From assembly GCA_900208305.1 (NCBI GenBank), contig OAPG01000006.1, positions 124,001 through 188,000 on the forward strand: a stretch of 64,000 nt of DNA, given 5' to 3'. The notes below the pieces were generated by a model. The model saw only the letters and a program-made list of their open reading frames with translations. It ran no database searches and was not told the origin of the DNA. This document shows positions 33,001 to 44,620 of this stretch, piece by piece. Origin of the DNA: Melanopsichium pennsylvanicum (lineage: Eukaryota; Basidiomycota; Ustilaginomycetes; Ustilaginales). The position numbers and the translations under genes are program-made. Position 1 is the first letter of the stretch, and each line of letters opens with the position of its first letter.

Positions 33001-34889
33001 ATGACATCGGCAGTCAATGGTTCGGGATTCGTGTATGCGTACGTTACGAAGGTTCCGAGCGAAACAAAGAAGGGAATGGCGGTCCAGAAGAAGTTGAAGA
33101 ATGCCGAGACCACACCCACAGTCCTGAGCAGCTTGAGTTCTTCGTCGTTCCTGACTCTAAAGAGCTTCCTTGTGAACGCCTCTTCCCAAGCAAAGAGCTT
33201 GATGCTCTTGATGTTGGTCAAGATCTCGTTCATGAGTCTGGTCCTCTTGTCCTTGACCTTCATTTGTTTTTCACTCAGCCTTCGCAGATACCTGGCCAAA
33301 GCCGTGTTGAGAGGAACACTGACGACCATGATTGCTACGCCTACGAACGAAGGCCAGCCCAAGAGGTTGTAGAGAGAAACGAAAGCAAGCGTCATCTGGA
33401 AGAGTGCTGACCAGGCAATGTGGCCGTAAGTGCAGAGATCCTGCAGACGGGTAGCGTCGACGGACATGAGATTGACAATGTCTCCCGTGGCTCGACCGCC
33501 GCGGTCTTCGTTGGAGAGTCGCAAGGATTTCTTAAAGATGGCGCTAACCAACCCGGCACGTACGCGCATGCCTGTGACGAAGACCAGCTGAAAGTATTGG
33601 TGCAAGAACGAGGTTTGCGTGACAGCCACACAGAAGAGCGCCGCTGAGAGAAGGTAGCCCTGCATAGCGCTCTGGTTGCCATCGGTGTTGTCGTAGCTTT
33701 GCACGAATTGCAATAGTTTTCTCAAGATTTGCGGCTGCACAAAGGCAAGTGCGTCTTGCGCAGACTTGAGGAGAGCAGCAAACAAGAAGGGTCCGCCGTA
33801 AGAATACAACAAGGTTGTCCAGAAGGCAGGCTTGCCGGTAGACTTGTCCTTGGTCTGCTTCCAGTACCTGTCGAATCTCCTTCCCAAGTTTTCTGCATCC
33901 TCGTTTGCGGGAAGAGCCCACATGTCGTCCTCGGTGACAAACTTCTTGGCGCCAAGAGTCATGAGCGGTTGCATCCAGTGGAAAGTGATGCGGCTGAAGA
34001 TGTTGGCTGTGACTACGGGACATTCTTTGCCAGAATCGACAGGATCATCCTTGACACCAGTGGCCTCCTCATCGTTTTGAGTGAAGACGCTGAAGGTGCT
34101 GCCGTTGGCATCGGTGGTGACAGCATGGTAGCCGTTGCCGTTTGCGTGTGTGTGCTTGTGCTGCTCGTCATCGTGGCCAATCTCGACACCGGCGCATTCG
34201 AGAGCAAAGGCAATCAAGCCAAGTCCGAAACGCACGACAAAAGGCGCAAAAGTGAGGAGTTGATGCTTGACTGGCAAAGAAGGCCAAGTGAGCGAAGTTC
34301 GAATCTTGACGATACCAGCCAGAAGATGTGCGAGCCAGAAGAAGAGCAAAACGTCGGAAGCACGTCTTGAACGGATGTGGTTCAAGTGCTGGAGTGGAAT
34401 GACTAGCAGGTAACCGAGAACACCCACGACCGAGGACCAGAAGAGAATCGATTGGCTGGGCTTGGCGAAGAGCCCATACGAGATGGAAGCTTGGAATGCA
34501 GCAGCGATAGCAAGGATGCCGACAACCACGTGCTTGGCTCTGAGGAGGGCGCGAGACGCCTTTGTGAGAATCCTTTCCTCCTTTGTCGAAAGAAAGGCCA
34601 GGGAGATACCGCCAAAAAGAGCAAGGAGGAAGACGGGGGCGGTCCAAAACGCAGCCTCTTGAAAGCAAGGAGTGAAATCCAGATCACGCTGCTGCGAGAC
34701 GGGACCCCATCCTTCGACGTTGTCGCATAAATTTTGTAGTGTCGGATGTCGCAATTGGTGAAGCGTTGAGGAGAACAAGCGAAGGGGAAGATTGAGTAAT
34801 GGATTTGCAGCTCCGATTGCGTGGGATGTCAGAGAAGCGTCAAAGGTGGTGAATGAGCCGAGCTCTTCGACTGGTGCGGAGCCTTCCAT
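30030..34889 (-). CDS. YCF1: ABCC-type full transporter, Ycf1/MRP-like
   Basis: 1619 aa, one exon. The order is an N-terminal TMD0 (about residues 75-240), linker, TMD1, NBD1, linker, TMD2, NBD2, the long MRP layout. NBD1 has Walker A GKVGDGKSSLL (near residue 753), signature LSGGQRARIALARA and LLDDPLAAVDAHVG, where Asp replaces the catalytic Glu, as in most ABCC proteins. NBD2 has GRTGAGKSSLTLALFR, FSAGQRQLICIARA and LVLDEATSAIDLETD with the Glu present. TMD2 segments (PTGRLLNLFSRDVNVID, SRELKRLDSVSKTPIFTWFQESLGGL, TQTLNWVVRSASEVE) closely follow yeast Ycf1, a vacuolar pump for glutathione conjugates and cadmium. A Ser-rich linker before TMD2 (HRRISSASMARP) resembles the regulatory R region. 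Vacuolar location and substrates are inferred. Confidence 0.92.
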   Translation of the reverse strand: MEGSAPVEELGSFTTFDASLTSHAIGAANPLLNLPLRLFSSTLHQLRHPTLQNLCDNVEGWGPVSQQRDLDFTPCFQEAAFWTAPVFLLALFGGISLAFLSTKEERILTKASRALLRAKHVVVGILAIAAAFQASISYGLFAKPSQSILFWSSVVGVLGYLLVIPLQHLNHIRSRRASDVLLFFWLAHLLAGIVKIRTSLTWPSLPVKHQLLTFAPFVVRFGLGLIAFALECAGVEIGHDDEQHKHTHANGNGYHAVTTDANGSTFSVFTQNDEEATGVKDDPVDSGKECPVVTANIFSRITFHWMQPLMTLGAKKFVTEDDMWALPANEDAENLGRRFDRYWKQTKDKSTGKPAFWTTLLYSYGGPFLFAALLKSAQDALAFVQPQILRKLLQFVQSYDNTDGNQSAMQGYLLSAALFCVAVTQTSFLHQYFQLVFVTGMRVRAGLVSAIFKKSLRLSNEDRGGRATGDIVNLMSVDATRLQDLCTYGHIAWSALFQMTLAFVSLYNLLGWPSFVGVAIMVVSVPLNTALARYLRRLSEKQMKVKDKRTRLMNEILTNIKSIKLFAWEEAFTRKLFRVRNDEELKLLRTVGVVSAFFNFFWTAIPFFVSLGTFVTYAYTNPEPLTADVIFPALALYQLLSFPIAMFAGIISALLQAQVSAQRLSDFFDAGELDRTARKVILPGQQKPANPENPSRPDDVLGVLNDQTNAAHEPGKDEDVVIIRDGEFKWSRSQPVPTLQDINLTVKKGELLAVLGKVGDGKSSLLSAVLGEMVRTDGEAIVKGRTAYFTQGGWCMGATVRDNILFGLKYEPEFYQRVIDACALTPDLNILPEGDRTEVGERGVSLSGGQRARIALARACYARADIYLLDDPLAAVDAHVGAHIFKHVIGPEGLLRSKARILTLNSVSCLPNCDQIVSVRRGIILDERGTYDEVMAKKGDLYNLIAGLGKQSAREQADEEDGGTPGKELEVIDMDKELDMHGQMGGAEDLKGSKMHRRISSASMARPKTLSKRQIKQDTVRQLKESSAPKEKSEQGSVKPEVYRQYIKSCSVLGVVLYILAQILSQVMTVSRDVVLKQWGKANENGGDAANTRFYLTLYGIVGILASICICIAPFILWTWLVISSARRFHDNMFEAVLRSPLQWFETTPTGRLLNLFSRDVNVIDEVLPRVIHGLIRTMTVVLGVLCVVAYSVPPFLIAIIPLAFAYRAVLRYYLATSRELKRLDSVSKTPIFTWFQESLGGLSSIRAFGQEARFIATSEARVDRNQQCYFPAVSCNRWLAVRIEMMGSVIIFIASTLAVFIRTKNGKMDAGLLGLMMSQALSTTQTLNWVVRSASEVEQNIVSVERVMSYTDLQSEAPYEIAETTPPSDWPGKGEVSLQSYSTRYRRELGLVLKKLNIDIKAGERIGVVGRTGAGKSSLTLALFRIIEAAEGKIVIDGIDVSNIGLKDLRSAIAIIPQDPQLWEGSLRENLDPTGRSDDAALWKALEQARMKDHVTSLEGQLDAQLTEGGTNFSAGQRQLICIARAFLRNAKILVLDEATSAIDLETDAQVQKIVREEFKGTTITVAHRLNTVIDSTRVLVLKDGGVAEFDTPEKLLADKQSIFFSMALEAGLAKLDS

Positions 34890-36426
34890 CTTGGGGGCGA
34901 TATCTCGACGCCCGCAAAGATGACACTCGACGCTAGCGAGTTGGATGACTCAAATCAAGCTTTCCAAGGCAAGACCGCACTGAACGCTGGCAGTTTGGCC
35001 GTACTAGGCGTTCTATTGACGTTTAAGCCCAATTGGCAAGTCGGGCCGTTGCGTGCTCCGATCCGTTCCGTTCCTGTGTAGGAGAAGAAGCGCGATTGTC
35101 TCTGGGCTGTTGAGGCGAGATACGAAAGCGAGATTGCAAAAGACCGCGTTGATGAAAAGATGAAGAAGGAAAAGAAATGGGTTGAGGAAGATGGTGTAAT
35201 TTGTCCTCGACATACGTGATGTGAAAATTTATCGTAATTGTACTTTGCAGGCTGTAACAAAGAGAAAAAAGGTCAGAGCGCAGAGCATTTGCAATTGGTT
35301 ACAGACCATGAAACTGAGCCCGACTCTAGTCTTGTCAAGTCAGCAGGCTCAGTAAAATTGGATTACGTTTCGGCTCAGCCCGCCTATGGCAGAAACCACA
35401 AATTCAGACTGACCAAATTCTCATGTCAAGTTTGGCAAAAAGTGCAGAAAAGAGTGACCTCACCACAGCTGCACGTCCTCTTTCCTTGTTTCCATTCTGT
35501 GATTGTGATTGCCGGCACGGGGCCGCATGGGAAAGGCATGACCTGAATGCGGCGGCCACCCCGTTTGTTCACCAAAATTCCTTTTTCTTTCTTTTTGAAG
35601 AGTTTGCGGCGAATAATTTACTGTATTATTGTCAACGTCCGATCGGCGATGCAACGTACCGAAGGGAAAAAGCCCTCTCACGTAACAAACAAACTCAAAA
35701 TCATCAAGTTCATTTCAATCAATAAGAGCCGTGCGGCGAAACGGCCTTTTCGAGTTTGTTGTGTAGTGTACATTTCTCTTTTTCTTTTCCTTTTTCTTTT
35801 TCTTTTTGGTTTGCCCATGCTGCATAGCCGGGCTCTTATTATTGTCGTTGTTTGCATCTCATTTCAGCCAGCAAATGTCGATGTAATCTAACCTTTGCCC
35901 CCGCCCACAAGATCTTGTCTGGGGTCTGCTTGTCGTCCTCATCTACGATCCCTTACCCGATCAAGCATCATTTCGACACCACAGCGGGTAACACGTGCAC
36001 TTTGAAATTACAACAATTGTCCATAAAAATTGCAGAGATGATCTGTGCGCATTCCAGTAGGTCGCGCAGAACAAAGAGATGACAAGACAGGAGTAGAACA
36101 AGATCATAAAAATGCAAAAACCAAAGCTGTGTGTATGATTGGCCGAAATGAGGGCAGAAAGGTGAGGGAGAGAGCGAAAGCAAGGAAGGGCAAGAGAAAA
36201 GAAAAAGCAGCAGCTTGGCTACGCGGTGTGTGATGAGCAATAATCGTTTTGCAGAAAAACAAAAGTGTGGGTGTGTGTGCAACCAATTGTTCTAAATGAA
36301 GAGTTCATGCATGATAAATAGTTGAGACCGTAACGACTGTGTTTCGCCACGAAAGCCAAAGCTCTAGTCAAACCCAGGCCATGCAGCACCGGGCGGAAGG
36401 TCAAGGTGACCCGCCCTGCTTCCTCC
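34890..36426. promoter_or_regulatory. ABC transporter promoter / chitin synthase 3' flank
   Basis: 1.5 kb without a supportable gene. A tttactgta word sits at about 35617-35626 and a CT/T-rich run at 35772-35808. The first few hundred bases beyond 34889 are expected to be the transporter leader and promoter. Confidence 0.5.
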
Positions 36427-39400
36427 TCATGTTGGACTCGCTGCCGAGTTGGGCATCTGCGACGTGCGCTTTGCACCTCGCTGTACCTGTCTCACGCCCT
36501 GTGCGCTTGCCACCGGTCCGTCGTCCACCAAGCTGAATCCACGAGTGCTCGGTCGATTCTGCAGCGACGTAGCCTGGCCCAAGCCCTGCTGCGAAGTCAC
36601 TGGCGACACGGATGCGTCCGTCTCTGGCTCGGCTGTGTACGCCTGCATCGGATACGCCGATTCGCTCACGGCGGGGTAGCGCTGCTCTGTAGACACGCTG
36701 CCATGCCTCACCGCAACGTCCGACCCAACATAACGTCGCGGTTCCGGATCCGGCGAGCTGCAAGCAGAGCCAATCATCGGTCGCTTTTCTTCGTCGGCGA
36801 GATCGGTGTGAGGGTAGGCCTCGTACGCAGCAGCGGCAGCACCACCACCGCCAGGGGGAGCTGGTAGACGGGCGGCACTTTGCAAACTTGGCGACGAAGC
36901 GCCGACGTTACCCAGCGCAGCATGTGTCGAGTTGTGCGGCAAAACCGAGGGAGAGACGGCGCGAGGTCGAGGCACCACCACGGTACCGGGCGGCGAGGCA
37001 CCACTGCGCTGCTTGGCATCGGTGGCCAGAGGAGCTGGTAGCTCGAGCAACGGCACCGAGTCCAGTCGAGCACGAGCACCCGACGCGCTCTTGGTATGCG
37101 ACATTTCCGACACGTCGTGTCCGTAATGCGAAGCGCTCGAAGATACCGCATTAGGCAAAGCGCGACCGAATTGATCGTGCTGACCAGAGGGGTTCGAGTG
37201 GAAGGTATCGGAAGAGACCACAGAGTACCTGGTGCTGCCCGACCTCTCGGGCGAGCCGGTGCGCTGAACAACATCGTAGGTCGAGTCACGCGAGTGGGTT
37301 CCCGACTTCCATCGACGCTCGCGTTCAAACTCGGCCCATCGCTTCATCACAATGTGCGAAGGATCAAATTTGCCATCCGCATCGCCGTGATTGTCCTTCT
37401 TATTATCGCCTTGCACAACACGCGTGGCACCCCACGAGAAGTCGTCCATGTGCCAGTATGCGTACATGGGCAACACAAAGTTCCAAATCGGCAGCGAGAG
37501 CAGGTAAATGAGCATCCATCCGATGTAAGCGATCTTGCGCGAGGTTACGACGATCAATACACCAGGGAGACCCAGGATCAGCGCAAGCAGGATGAGCGGA
37601 ATCGTAGGCGTGGCCACGTTGGGCAGGAAGGCCTGAACGACAACGTAAAGAGTGAACGCGATGGCAGCAGGAAGGACCAAGGTACCCGTCAACTCCATGA
37701 AAACGACAAATCGCATCGAGAAGCAGAAAGTACCGCAAAGATCGTTGACCATGACCAGCTCGAACAAGTTGTGGACGGTCGAGTTGATCCATCTTCGACG
37801 CTGCGAGAGCAGAATGCGGAACGTGTCGGGAACGATGGTCTTGCAGACGGCCTGAGGAACAAACATCATCTTTCGCTTGGGGAAGGTCTTGAGCATGAGC
37901 GTCGTCAGGTATCGATCCTCTCCGAGCAAGAGCAAGTTCTTCTTGTGCAGCGTGTCGACCACGTTCTCCGAGTAGTGCTCCACAATATCCGGGTTGGCGA
38001 GAATGGGAACCCAGTAGCCGTGAGGACCCTTGGGCGCCTTGATACGGTAAGCGCTGAAACAGCCAGGCAAACAGGTGACACCACCAAAGCAAGCCTCGAA
38101 CGCCTTGGTCTGGTGGTGCGAAATGTAGTACTCAAACACCTGAATCATTGTGACCCACGTCTCGGACTTGTTGGCGATCTTGGTTTCGCCGCACAGACCC
38201 ATGATCTCAGGATCCTCCACCATGCAAGCAACCATGCGCGAAAGCGAGTCGGGGAACACCTTGGTATCGGCATCGACGCATAGCACCACCTCGTAGTTGT
38301 CCGGAGATACGCCAGTGACGCGCCAGATGCTGTTGAAGAACTCGTACTCGAACGCGGTCATGCGCTCGTCGAACATGACCTTCTGCATGAAGGCCATGAG
38401 CAGCACCTGGGAGTCACGTTTACCACGGTTACCAGGTTTGGCGCTGTCGGCTTCAAGGGGAGTACCGCACTTGGCTACCAAGATCATGGGAACGCGCTGC
38501 TGCTTGCTGCGTTCCACGGTCTCGTCATCATAGTCGTAGAAGCCGGCGTAGATCTTGCACATGTTGTGACGCTTGTAGCCATCGGCAATAGCGACGTACG
38601 AGTTGCCTTCAACTTCCTCGGCTGGAATCACTAGATCCTTCATCATCGACAGGCAGATATCAGGAGTCGAAATGTCGGAGCCAGCACCCTTGACAATACC
38701 GTCGGCAATGACGAGTAACAGCTTGTGACTGTTGGGGTAGTCGGTAGTCGCCAGACTGTCGAGTGTGGTGCGGAGACCTTCGAAAGATTCAGAGTAGGCC
38801 GTAACCAAGCAGATGGAGTGGGCCAGTTGGAAGCCAAAGGGTCGGTAGTCGGGGCCAGGTTGAGGGATGGTATTGTGCAGCGGGAAGGGGCAGACACCCA
38901 TGGCGCCTTCGCCTGGGCTACCGGAGAAGGAAGAGCGGCGCGAGTGATTTTGCGCCAACGAAGCGGAGCTTCTGCCGCCAGCGACCGAGGGAGAGCCCGG
39001 GGGCGATCCGCCGAGCGGAGAAGCGACACCAAGACGGCCAGCGCGAGTCATACGCTTCTCGCTCAAAGGCATAGGGGCACGAGAGCCACTCTTGAGGCTA
39101 AGAGGGTCAGCGACGGAAAACCGACTCTGCGTGGGCAAGAACGACTTGTGCTTGCGGGCGTTGGGTCGGTAGCCAGCAGGAGCGGGGCGGTAGATATCGT
39201 CCGACCACTGTTCGATCTCGGCAGCTCGCTTCATGCGCTGCTCGTAGGTCTCGTTGGCGTAGTTGCCGAGACGCCACGAGATAAACCAACCAAAGATGAC
39301 GGCCATCAAGAACTTGATGGCGACGACGCCGATGATGAAGACGAGCGAGAGGTAGAGCTCGACCTTGGAGGCGACGCAACCGATGGTCTCAGAGTCGATG

Positions 39401-41190
39401 AAACCGACGCGCGTGATCTGCTCGAGACAGGCGAATTCGCTTTCGAGGCGCTGACGCATGACAGCCGAAGTGACATCGCGACCCGCCCAGGTCTCGTTGC
39501 GGCGCTTGAGTACGTCGTACAGAGCAGGGTATTTGAGCGTGCTGGTCAAGTTGTTGAGTCGGTTGAGGTCAAGGACAGAGCCACGATAGACGGCCAAGTT
39601 GCGAGTTGTGTCGGTGACATTGTTCCAGTTGAGCGAAACCTGACCACGCATTTTCAGGATGGTGTTTTTGGGCCGAGCGCCGTCGTTGAACTGGTCGATA
39701 ATGGAACCAGTGTGACACATGGTGTTGTTCGAGTAGGCACCCTTTCCGTCTTGGCGGATCAGTGTGCAGTCAAAGTATCGATCGGGCTGACCGCCTCCGG
39801 TGCGGTTGCTGATCAAGCTGGTGCACGAAGCGCCGACCTTCTGGAAGAGCAGCGATCCGTCCTGTCCACCTGAAGACCACGGTTCCGAATAGATAGGATT
39901 GGTGTGGTTGTAGATGGTGTCAGAGCCAAAGGCACCCGTCGTGCCGGTTTGAGGATGAATGAAACCGTCAAAGCTGTAGTCGTATCCGTGGAACGTCATC
40001 GAGCCGACATCGATGGTGCCCAAATTGTAGCGGTCGGGTGGAGTTCCACAAACGGTCTCAGTGAAACCAAAGGTGAGGAATCCGACAGCCGCCATGATGC
40101 CAGTGATGATGCCGATCAAACCCATCTTTTCACGCCATGCACGCTGTTGCTCCGCGGTGCGGATACCGAACACCCTCAGAAAAGGTCCAGGGCAACAGAT
40201 GGTCAGGATGTAACAGTAAATCATCCAGCCGCCGACGGGACCAGGAGCGATTCTGGACGTTTTGCTTTCGCCGAGGTCGCGCGGCACTTCCTTGCTGGCT
40301 TTGCCAGATTTGGACTGCTTGCGGCGCAGCGAAACGCCACGCTTGAGGACGTTGATGCCCGTCTCGACCTGGTCCTCGTCTCTGCCGAGGATCGACTTGC
40401 CGCGACGCAGAGGAGAAGCACGTCCGAGGCCGCTGGGAGGCATATTGGAGGGGCCTGTGACACCCAAACCACTGAGACCGCCTCCTGGACCCACGATGCC
40501 TTCCACGCCGGAACCGTGGGGAGCAGCCCCGTGTTGGGGCAAGTGACCTGTGGTGGAGGGCATGTAGCCTACGCGACCTCCCGAGGCAGCCATGACATCC
40601 ATGTGAGCAGCATGGTTGCGGTAGTACCACTGACGATGGCTGGGATCCATGCGTTCACGATCAGGACGCACGAGCGATTTTTTGCGACGAAAGTTTTCGT
40701 TCTGAGCCGAGAAGCCTGATTCGGGATCAAGCGTGTTGAGCTGATTGAGGGCGGTGCTGCTGCTGTTAGCGTCGTGCATGCTGCGCTTGTCATCGGCGTA
40801 CGACTTGACGGACTCGCGCGATGGGCCAGATCGCTGTGCAGGTATGCGTTGTGGTTCTTGAAACGAGATGCCAGCCGGTCGCTGTGCGCCAGCTTGGGGC
40901 TGACTGTTGACGTACGCTTGATGGCTGCCACCGGGACCTGTTTGCGGCGGGGGAGACATGGGGCCCTGGGGAGGCGAAAAGAAGGGCTGTTGGTAAGGAC
41001 GAGCTGGCTGCTGCTGGTGGTGGTGATGTTGCTGTGGACGATAGCCAGGAGGCGGCTGCTGCTGATGTTGAGGTCGGTGACCACCGCCGGGGATACTGAG
41101 AGGAGGAAGTGGCGGAGGAGCGTCAGCGCGGTTGGGTCTTGGCTGTTGAGCTGAGCGATCGCGGTCGGAGGGAGACTCGAACGGATTCAT
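36427..41190 (-). CDS. Chitin synthase, class IV (Chs3-like)
   Basis: 1587 aa, one exon. The ATG at 41190 ([11 protein letters not shown]) is the first in frame. The first 320 residues are disordered and rich in Pro, Gln, His and Ser. A double transmembrane block characteristic of class IV follows ([16 protein letters not shown] from residue 322; [20 protein letters not shown]), then an extracytosolic loop, another membrane helix (about 650-675) and the GT2 catalytic domain. The latter has [13 protein letters not shown] (about 970), [32 protein letters not shown] (about 1090) and [13 protein letters not shown] (about 1130). Terminal transmembrane helices and a 270-residue Ser/Pro/Ala tail close the protein. 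It makes cell-wall chitin at the plasma membrane. No myosin head is present, which excludes class V. The orthologue within the smut Chs series cannot be told. Confidence 0.92.
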   Translation of the reverse strand: MNPFESPSDRDRSAQQPRPNRADAPPPLPPLSIPGGGHRPQHQQQPPPGYRPQQHHHHQQQPARPYQQPFFSPPQGPMSPPPQTGPGGSHQAYVNSQPQAGAQRPAGISFQEPQRIPAQRSGPSRESVKSYADDKRSMHDANSSSTALNQLNTLDPESGFSAQNENFRRKKSLVRPDRERMDPSHRQWYYRNHAAHMDVMAASGGRVGYMPSTTGHLPQHGAAPHGSGVEGIVGPGGGLSGLGVTGPSNMPPSGLGRASPLRRGKSILGRDEDQVETGINVLKRGVSLRRKQSKSGKASKEVPRDLGESKTSRIAPGPVGGWMIYCYILTICCPGPFLRVFGIRTAEQQRAWREKMGLIGIITGIMAAVGFLTFGFTETVCGTPPDRYNLGTIDVGSMTFHGYDYSFDGFIHPQTGTTGAFGSDTIYNHTNPIYSEPWSSGGQDGSLLFQKVGASCTSLISNRTGGGQPDRYFDCTLIRQDGKGAYSNNTMCHTGSIIDQFNDGARPKNTILKMRGQVSLNWNNVTDTTRNLAVYRGSVLDLNRLNNLTSTLKYPALYDVLKRRNETWAGRDVTSAVMRQRLESEFACLEQITRVGFIDSETIGCVASKVELYLSLVFIIGVVAIKFLMAVIFGWFISWRLGNYANETYEQRMKRAAEIEQWSDDIYRPAPAGYRPNARKHKSFLPTQSRFSVADPLSLKSGSRAPMPLSEKRMTRAGRLGVASPLGGSPPGSPSVAGGRSSASLAQNHSRRSSFSGSPGEGAMGVCPFPLHNTIPQPGPDYRPFGFQLAHSICLVTAYSESFEGLRTTLDSLATTDYPNSHKLLLVIADGIVKGAGSDISTPDICLSMMKDLVIPAEEVEGNSYVAIADGYKRHNMCKIYAGFYDYDDETVERSKQQRVPMILVAKCGTPLEADSAKPGNRGKRDSQVLLMAFMQKVMFDERMTAFEYEFFNSIWRVTGVSPDNYEVVLCVDADTKVFPDSLSRMVACMVEDPEIMGLCGETKIANKSETWVTMIQVFEYYISHHQTKAFEACFGGVTCLPGCFSAYRIKAPKGPHGYWVPILANPDIVEHYSENVVDTLHKKNLLLLGEDRYLTTLMLKTFPKRKMMFVPQAVCKTIVPDTFRILLSQRRRWINSTVHNLFELVMVNDLCGTFCFSMRFVVFMELTGTLVLPAAIAFTLYVVVQAFLPNVATPTIPLILLALILGLPGVLIVVTSRKIAYIGWMLIYLLSLPIWNFVLPMYAYWHMDDFSWGATRVVQGDNKKDNHGDADGKFDPSHIVMKRWAEFERERRWKSGTHSRDSTYDVVQRTGSPERSGSTRYSVVSSDTFHSNPSGQHDQFGRALPNAVSSSASHYGHDVSEMSHTKSASGARARLDSVPLLELPAPLATDAKQRSGASPPGTVVVPRPRAVSPSVLPHNSTHAALGNVGASSPSLQSAARLPAPPGGGGAAAAAYEAYPHTDLADEEKRPMIGSACSSPDPEPRRYVGSDVAVRHGSVSTEQRYPAVSESAYPMQAYTAEPETDASVSPVTSQQGLGQATSLQNRPSTRGFSLVDDGPVASAQGVRQVQRGAKRTSQMPNSAASPT

Positions 41191-42135
41191 GATGGAAAGT
41201 GAGCGGTCAGTGATGCTGCGGTGCCGTGGTTTTTGCGAATGAGGTGGCAAGCAGTAGGGAAGATTCTTGATTGTATGAAGCTGCGAGCGGTATATGAGAG
41301 ACTGGTGAGCGTGAATGAACCAGAGACGCTGTTAGTGTCGATCGAAGCACGTGAGGGTGAATTGATACAAGAATCGAAACGCTACAGTCGGATGTATGAT
41401 GGAAGAAAGAGAAACCGAAGAAAGTCTACAAGGTCGAACGATCCATCAAGTCGAATTCTAGAGGCGATGGCAGATGTGAGTTTTGCTGGTAGCGACTGTG
41501 ACGTATAGAGAGTAGATCGTGACGAGCCTTGGTATGGCTATCGCCAGAGCTTGTTGATCCAATCAAGCCGATGTATAAGGTAGCATAAGAATATGAGCTG
41601 TGCGTGTTTGCTGCCGATGGCAGGAGTGGGAGTAAGATGGCTTAGCTAGCCACAAAGTTGGTTGGTGATTCGTGTTTCGTCAAGGTGAAGAAGCACCGGA
41701 TGCCGAGGGATGTTGCGGAAACCAGGGTAAGGATGTGATGGAGAGATGGATCGTCAAGCAGGAGGCTTGGCAAGGGAGTCGAAGGGGCGGTCAGGCTGGT
41801 AGGCTGAACTAAGTGTTTGGATGTCTGCACGCTTGTGAATGACGAACCAAGCCAAGCAGCAAAAGATGGCTAATAGCAAGCAGCAGAAAGAGGTGGACGG
41901 ATGAAGAAATAGGAGGCAAGAGGAAGCTTGAATATGTCAAAATTCGGAGAGAGGCACTCGGAGAGGCGGTAAGGCTCAAGAAGTGCAGATGCAAAACAAG
42001 CAAAACTCGAAGGCCAAAGGAGAAGGCGAGATCGAGAGGACACAAGCGAGAGACATAGGGAGAGGGAGAGAAGGCATTGAGAAAAATGAGAGCGATAGAC
42101 AAGCTCTCGGATAGCCATACAATAATACATCTTGG

Positions 42136-42219
42136 CAGTCAACCAGTCAACCAGTCAACCAGTCAACCAGTCAACCAGCCAACCAGCCAACCAGCAGCCA
42201 GCAGCCAGCAGCCAGCAGC
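42136..42219. repeat. Tandem repeat of AACCAGTC / AACCAGCC / AGCCAGC
   Basis: Four copies of the 8-mer aaccagtc pass into aaccagcc units and then 7-mer agccagc units, a graded tandem array of about 84 bases that suggests slippage with drift. Confidence 0.92.
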
Positions 42220-42553
42220 ACACGATAGACAGTAAATTTACTTAGCACACAGCGATGTGAGGCAGAGCAAAACAAGAGGCGTTGAGCAGCAAAGTACGTG
42301 TGGATTCCAAAAACAGAGCGAGAAAAACAGAGCACCGAAGCACAGTATTCCCCCATTCCACCATTTCATTTCAAAAATAGTAGAAAAAACAACATATATT
42401 TAAAAATAAAATAAAATAAAATAAAAAACTGTATCTTCACTGCACATTCAGGGACCAAGCCAGTGTCAATGCATCGCCAGTCTGTAACCAAAAGTTACAA
42501 GACCCCTCGTCTCGGTCCAAATACATTTACTTATTCAAGTCAATCATGCATTG

Positions 42554-42576
42554 TACAGTAAATTATATTTACTGTA
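42554..42576. repeat. Perfect palindrome TACAGTAAAT-tat-ATTTACTGTA
   Basis: Exact 10-base inverted arms separated by three bases. Confidence 0.95.
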
Positions 42577-42603
42577 TTGTAATGTACAGTATTATAGTCT
42601 ACG

Positions 42604-42622
42604 GTACTGTAATTTACAGTAC
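42604..42622. repeat. Perfect palindrome GTACTGTAA-t-TTACAGTAC
   Basis: Exact 9-base arms around one base, 28 bases after the preceding palindrome and built from the same words. Confidence 0.95.
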
Positions 42623-44620
42623 TTTTGGCCGAACGGAAAGGGGTTGCCGGGCCCCTCTTTGGTCGGTCAACATGTGGCTCCTGAATCCCGACCACAGACA
42701 CTGTAACAGGTGGTGTCATTGTAGTGGTACAAGCTAAGATATTAACCGCTGATCAACTTGTATGGCTAGCATCACAGCCAACACGCACATACATACTCTG
42801 CCAGCATTCTGTTCGTTTCGAATTGCCTACTCTCTAGGTGTGTGTGTCAAAGCTTTCAGGAGGGTGGATGATGATCATGTTGGGAGAATTTGATGTGTTT
42901 CATGTTGTTTTTTTCCACCTCGCTTCTGGCTGATGGTTACAAATAGGACCCCTTTTTCGCATCTTTGCGTGCTCGGAGTACAGCACAGTACAGTTGGAAA
43001 ACGCATGGCGAGGTTCGTAAGCCGCGATGGTCAAACGCAGCAGAATCCAAGCTCAACGAGCTGAGAGATTTTTCAAAACAAGATCAACGCCAGGAAATAA
43101 TTGCTGTGCTGCGCGTAAGAGACGCCAAAACACTTGAAATTCTTTGACCTGAACCATTTTCAACTGTAATGCATAACAACGAGACGCAATCCAACACAGT
43201 CTACTTATTTGAAATTTGTCGATTTCAAAGAGCGGCTTTACAGAAAATCAAGCAAATTCGCTTCTGTCACCGCCGATCCTTGGAAACAGTTTCACAATGT
43301 TTGAGGAATTCGTACCCTTTCTGACATACATACATAACATACATACAATGATGTATGTAAATTAGATTACTCTTGCTCCTTTGCGGTTCTTGGTGTTGAG
43401 TGATGATGCAGCAGGCTAGAATCACAGACATCAATCATGCTTGGTTTTCAAGTTCTTTCCGAACAAGCATCCTAAAGGCAGCAAAGGGAAGCGCATCATT
43501 ATCCATCGAGGGATGCAGTAAAAGAGACAGAAATGAAAGGAAGCTGCACCGTTTCGTGGCTATTTTATCTTCTTCCTTATTAGAGAGGCGCCAAAACTAT
43601 ATGAGCCAACATTTCGAAAAAGTGAAAAGAAAATGAAAAGGGGGAGCAAGAGCACATGCAGGGATCGGCGGAGAATCCTTCTGACCTGTTTGTTTTATTT
43701 AGTGATGATTTCTTTTCGTCTCTCGGCTTCAGAACAACCAAGCCGGCTCGCGGGCAGTGTGTCGTCAGCCCGCGTCCAAAACCTTTGTTTTGAGATTTTT
43801 GATAATTAGAATCGATGCGAATTCTTGACACTCACCAGCTGCCAAGCTAGAATCGCGAGGCAGACAGTAAATTTATCATTTTTGTTAATAGAGAGTGTGT
43901 GTTTGGCGTGCGTTAGGTTAGAGGCAAACCCCGGTTTCTTGAATCTTTGGCGCTCGCGATCAAGGGTCACTGCGACACGGCTGCATCTCTTGGTCACCAT
44001 GGTCTTGACCTGAAATTGGTCGTGTGGTGCTCCAGTCAACACAAAGGCTCATACAACCACTGTCTCGACCATTGGCTACTACTTACAGAGCGAGCGGCCT
44101 TCTGTCGATCGTCGTTTTTTTGGCTGATTGCTGCAGGGTCCCCCCTCCACCCTCGTAAAGTGGAAGAAACGTTTGCTGCCAGAAAGAAGGACGATGAAAC
44201 AATCCCGCCGCTTCATGTGTCTCACGTCTCAGCTGAGCGAAAATGATTCGCCCCCTACTTCAACCGTGTCCATGGCTGAGGGGAGCCAATCTCATCTACG
44301 CTGACCTCGGATCCTCTGAGCGTCAAATGATGCGATCGGAACTGCCTTAACAGAAAGTACTGTGGGTTGGCCGATCCAGGTACACCCCTCACCCGATCAG
44401 GGTTAGCCTCACTTGCTTTATGAATGTATCGGATGAGCCGCAGTGCGAGCACCACTGTAACTTATTCTTTTCACACACACAGCGAACTCGACCCACACAA
44501 TCAATATTGTTCCTCTGATACTTCATCGACACACACTCACACACACGCACCATGCAATGAGAGATACTAGAAAGTTCAGATTCGATCGATCCCTCCACAA
44601 CTATACGTGCCAAACAAACA

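Larger units (their letters stand above)
41191..44620. other. 3.4 kb spacer upstream of chitin synthase, no gene recognised
   Basis: The longest gene-poor stretch of the window. The first part is the chitin synthase upstream region; the far end is the CCT4 3' flank. It contains a tandem repeat (42136-42219), an (AAAAT)n run (about 42400-42426), two perfect TACAGTA-type palindromes (42554-42576, 42604-42622), a 12-base palindrome (42231-42242), a related acagtaaattta at 43864-43875 and a CATA-rich array near 43326-43360. Short open frames (for example 42965-43147 and 43947-44246) show no recognisable domain. I see no tRNA, rRNA or transposase. Confidence 0.55.

Noticed and set aside
37096..40719. 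Three long plus-strand open frames (395, 382 and 271 codons) antisense to the chitin synthase
   Set aside because: Rich in Arg, His and Asp with no domain; they mirror the real coding strand of a GC-rich gene.
42965..43147. 60-codon frame in the 3.4 kb spacer
   Set aside because: No domain, no clear promoter or partner exon, and short enough to be chance.
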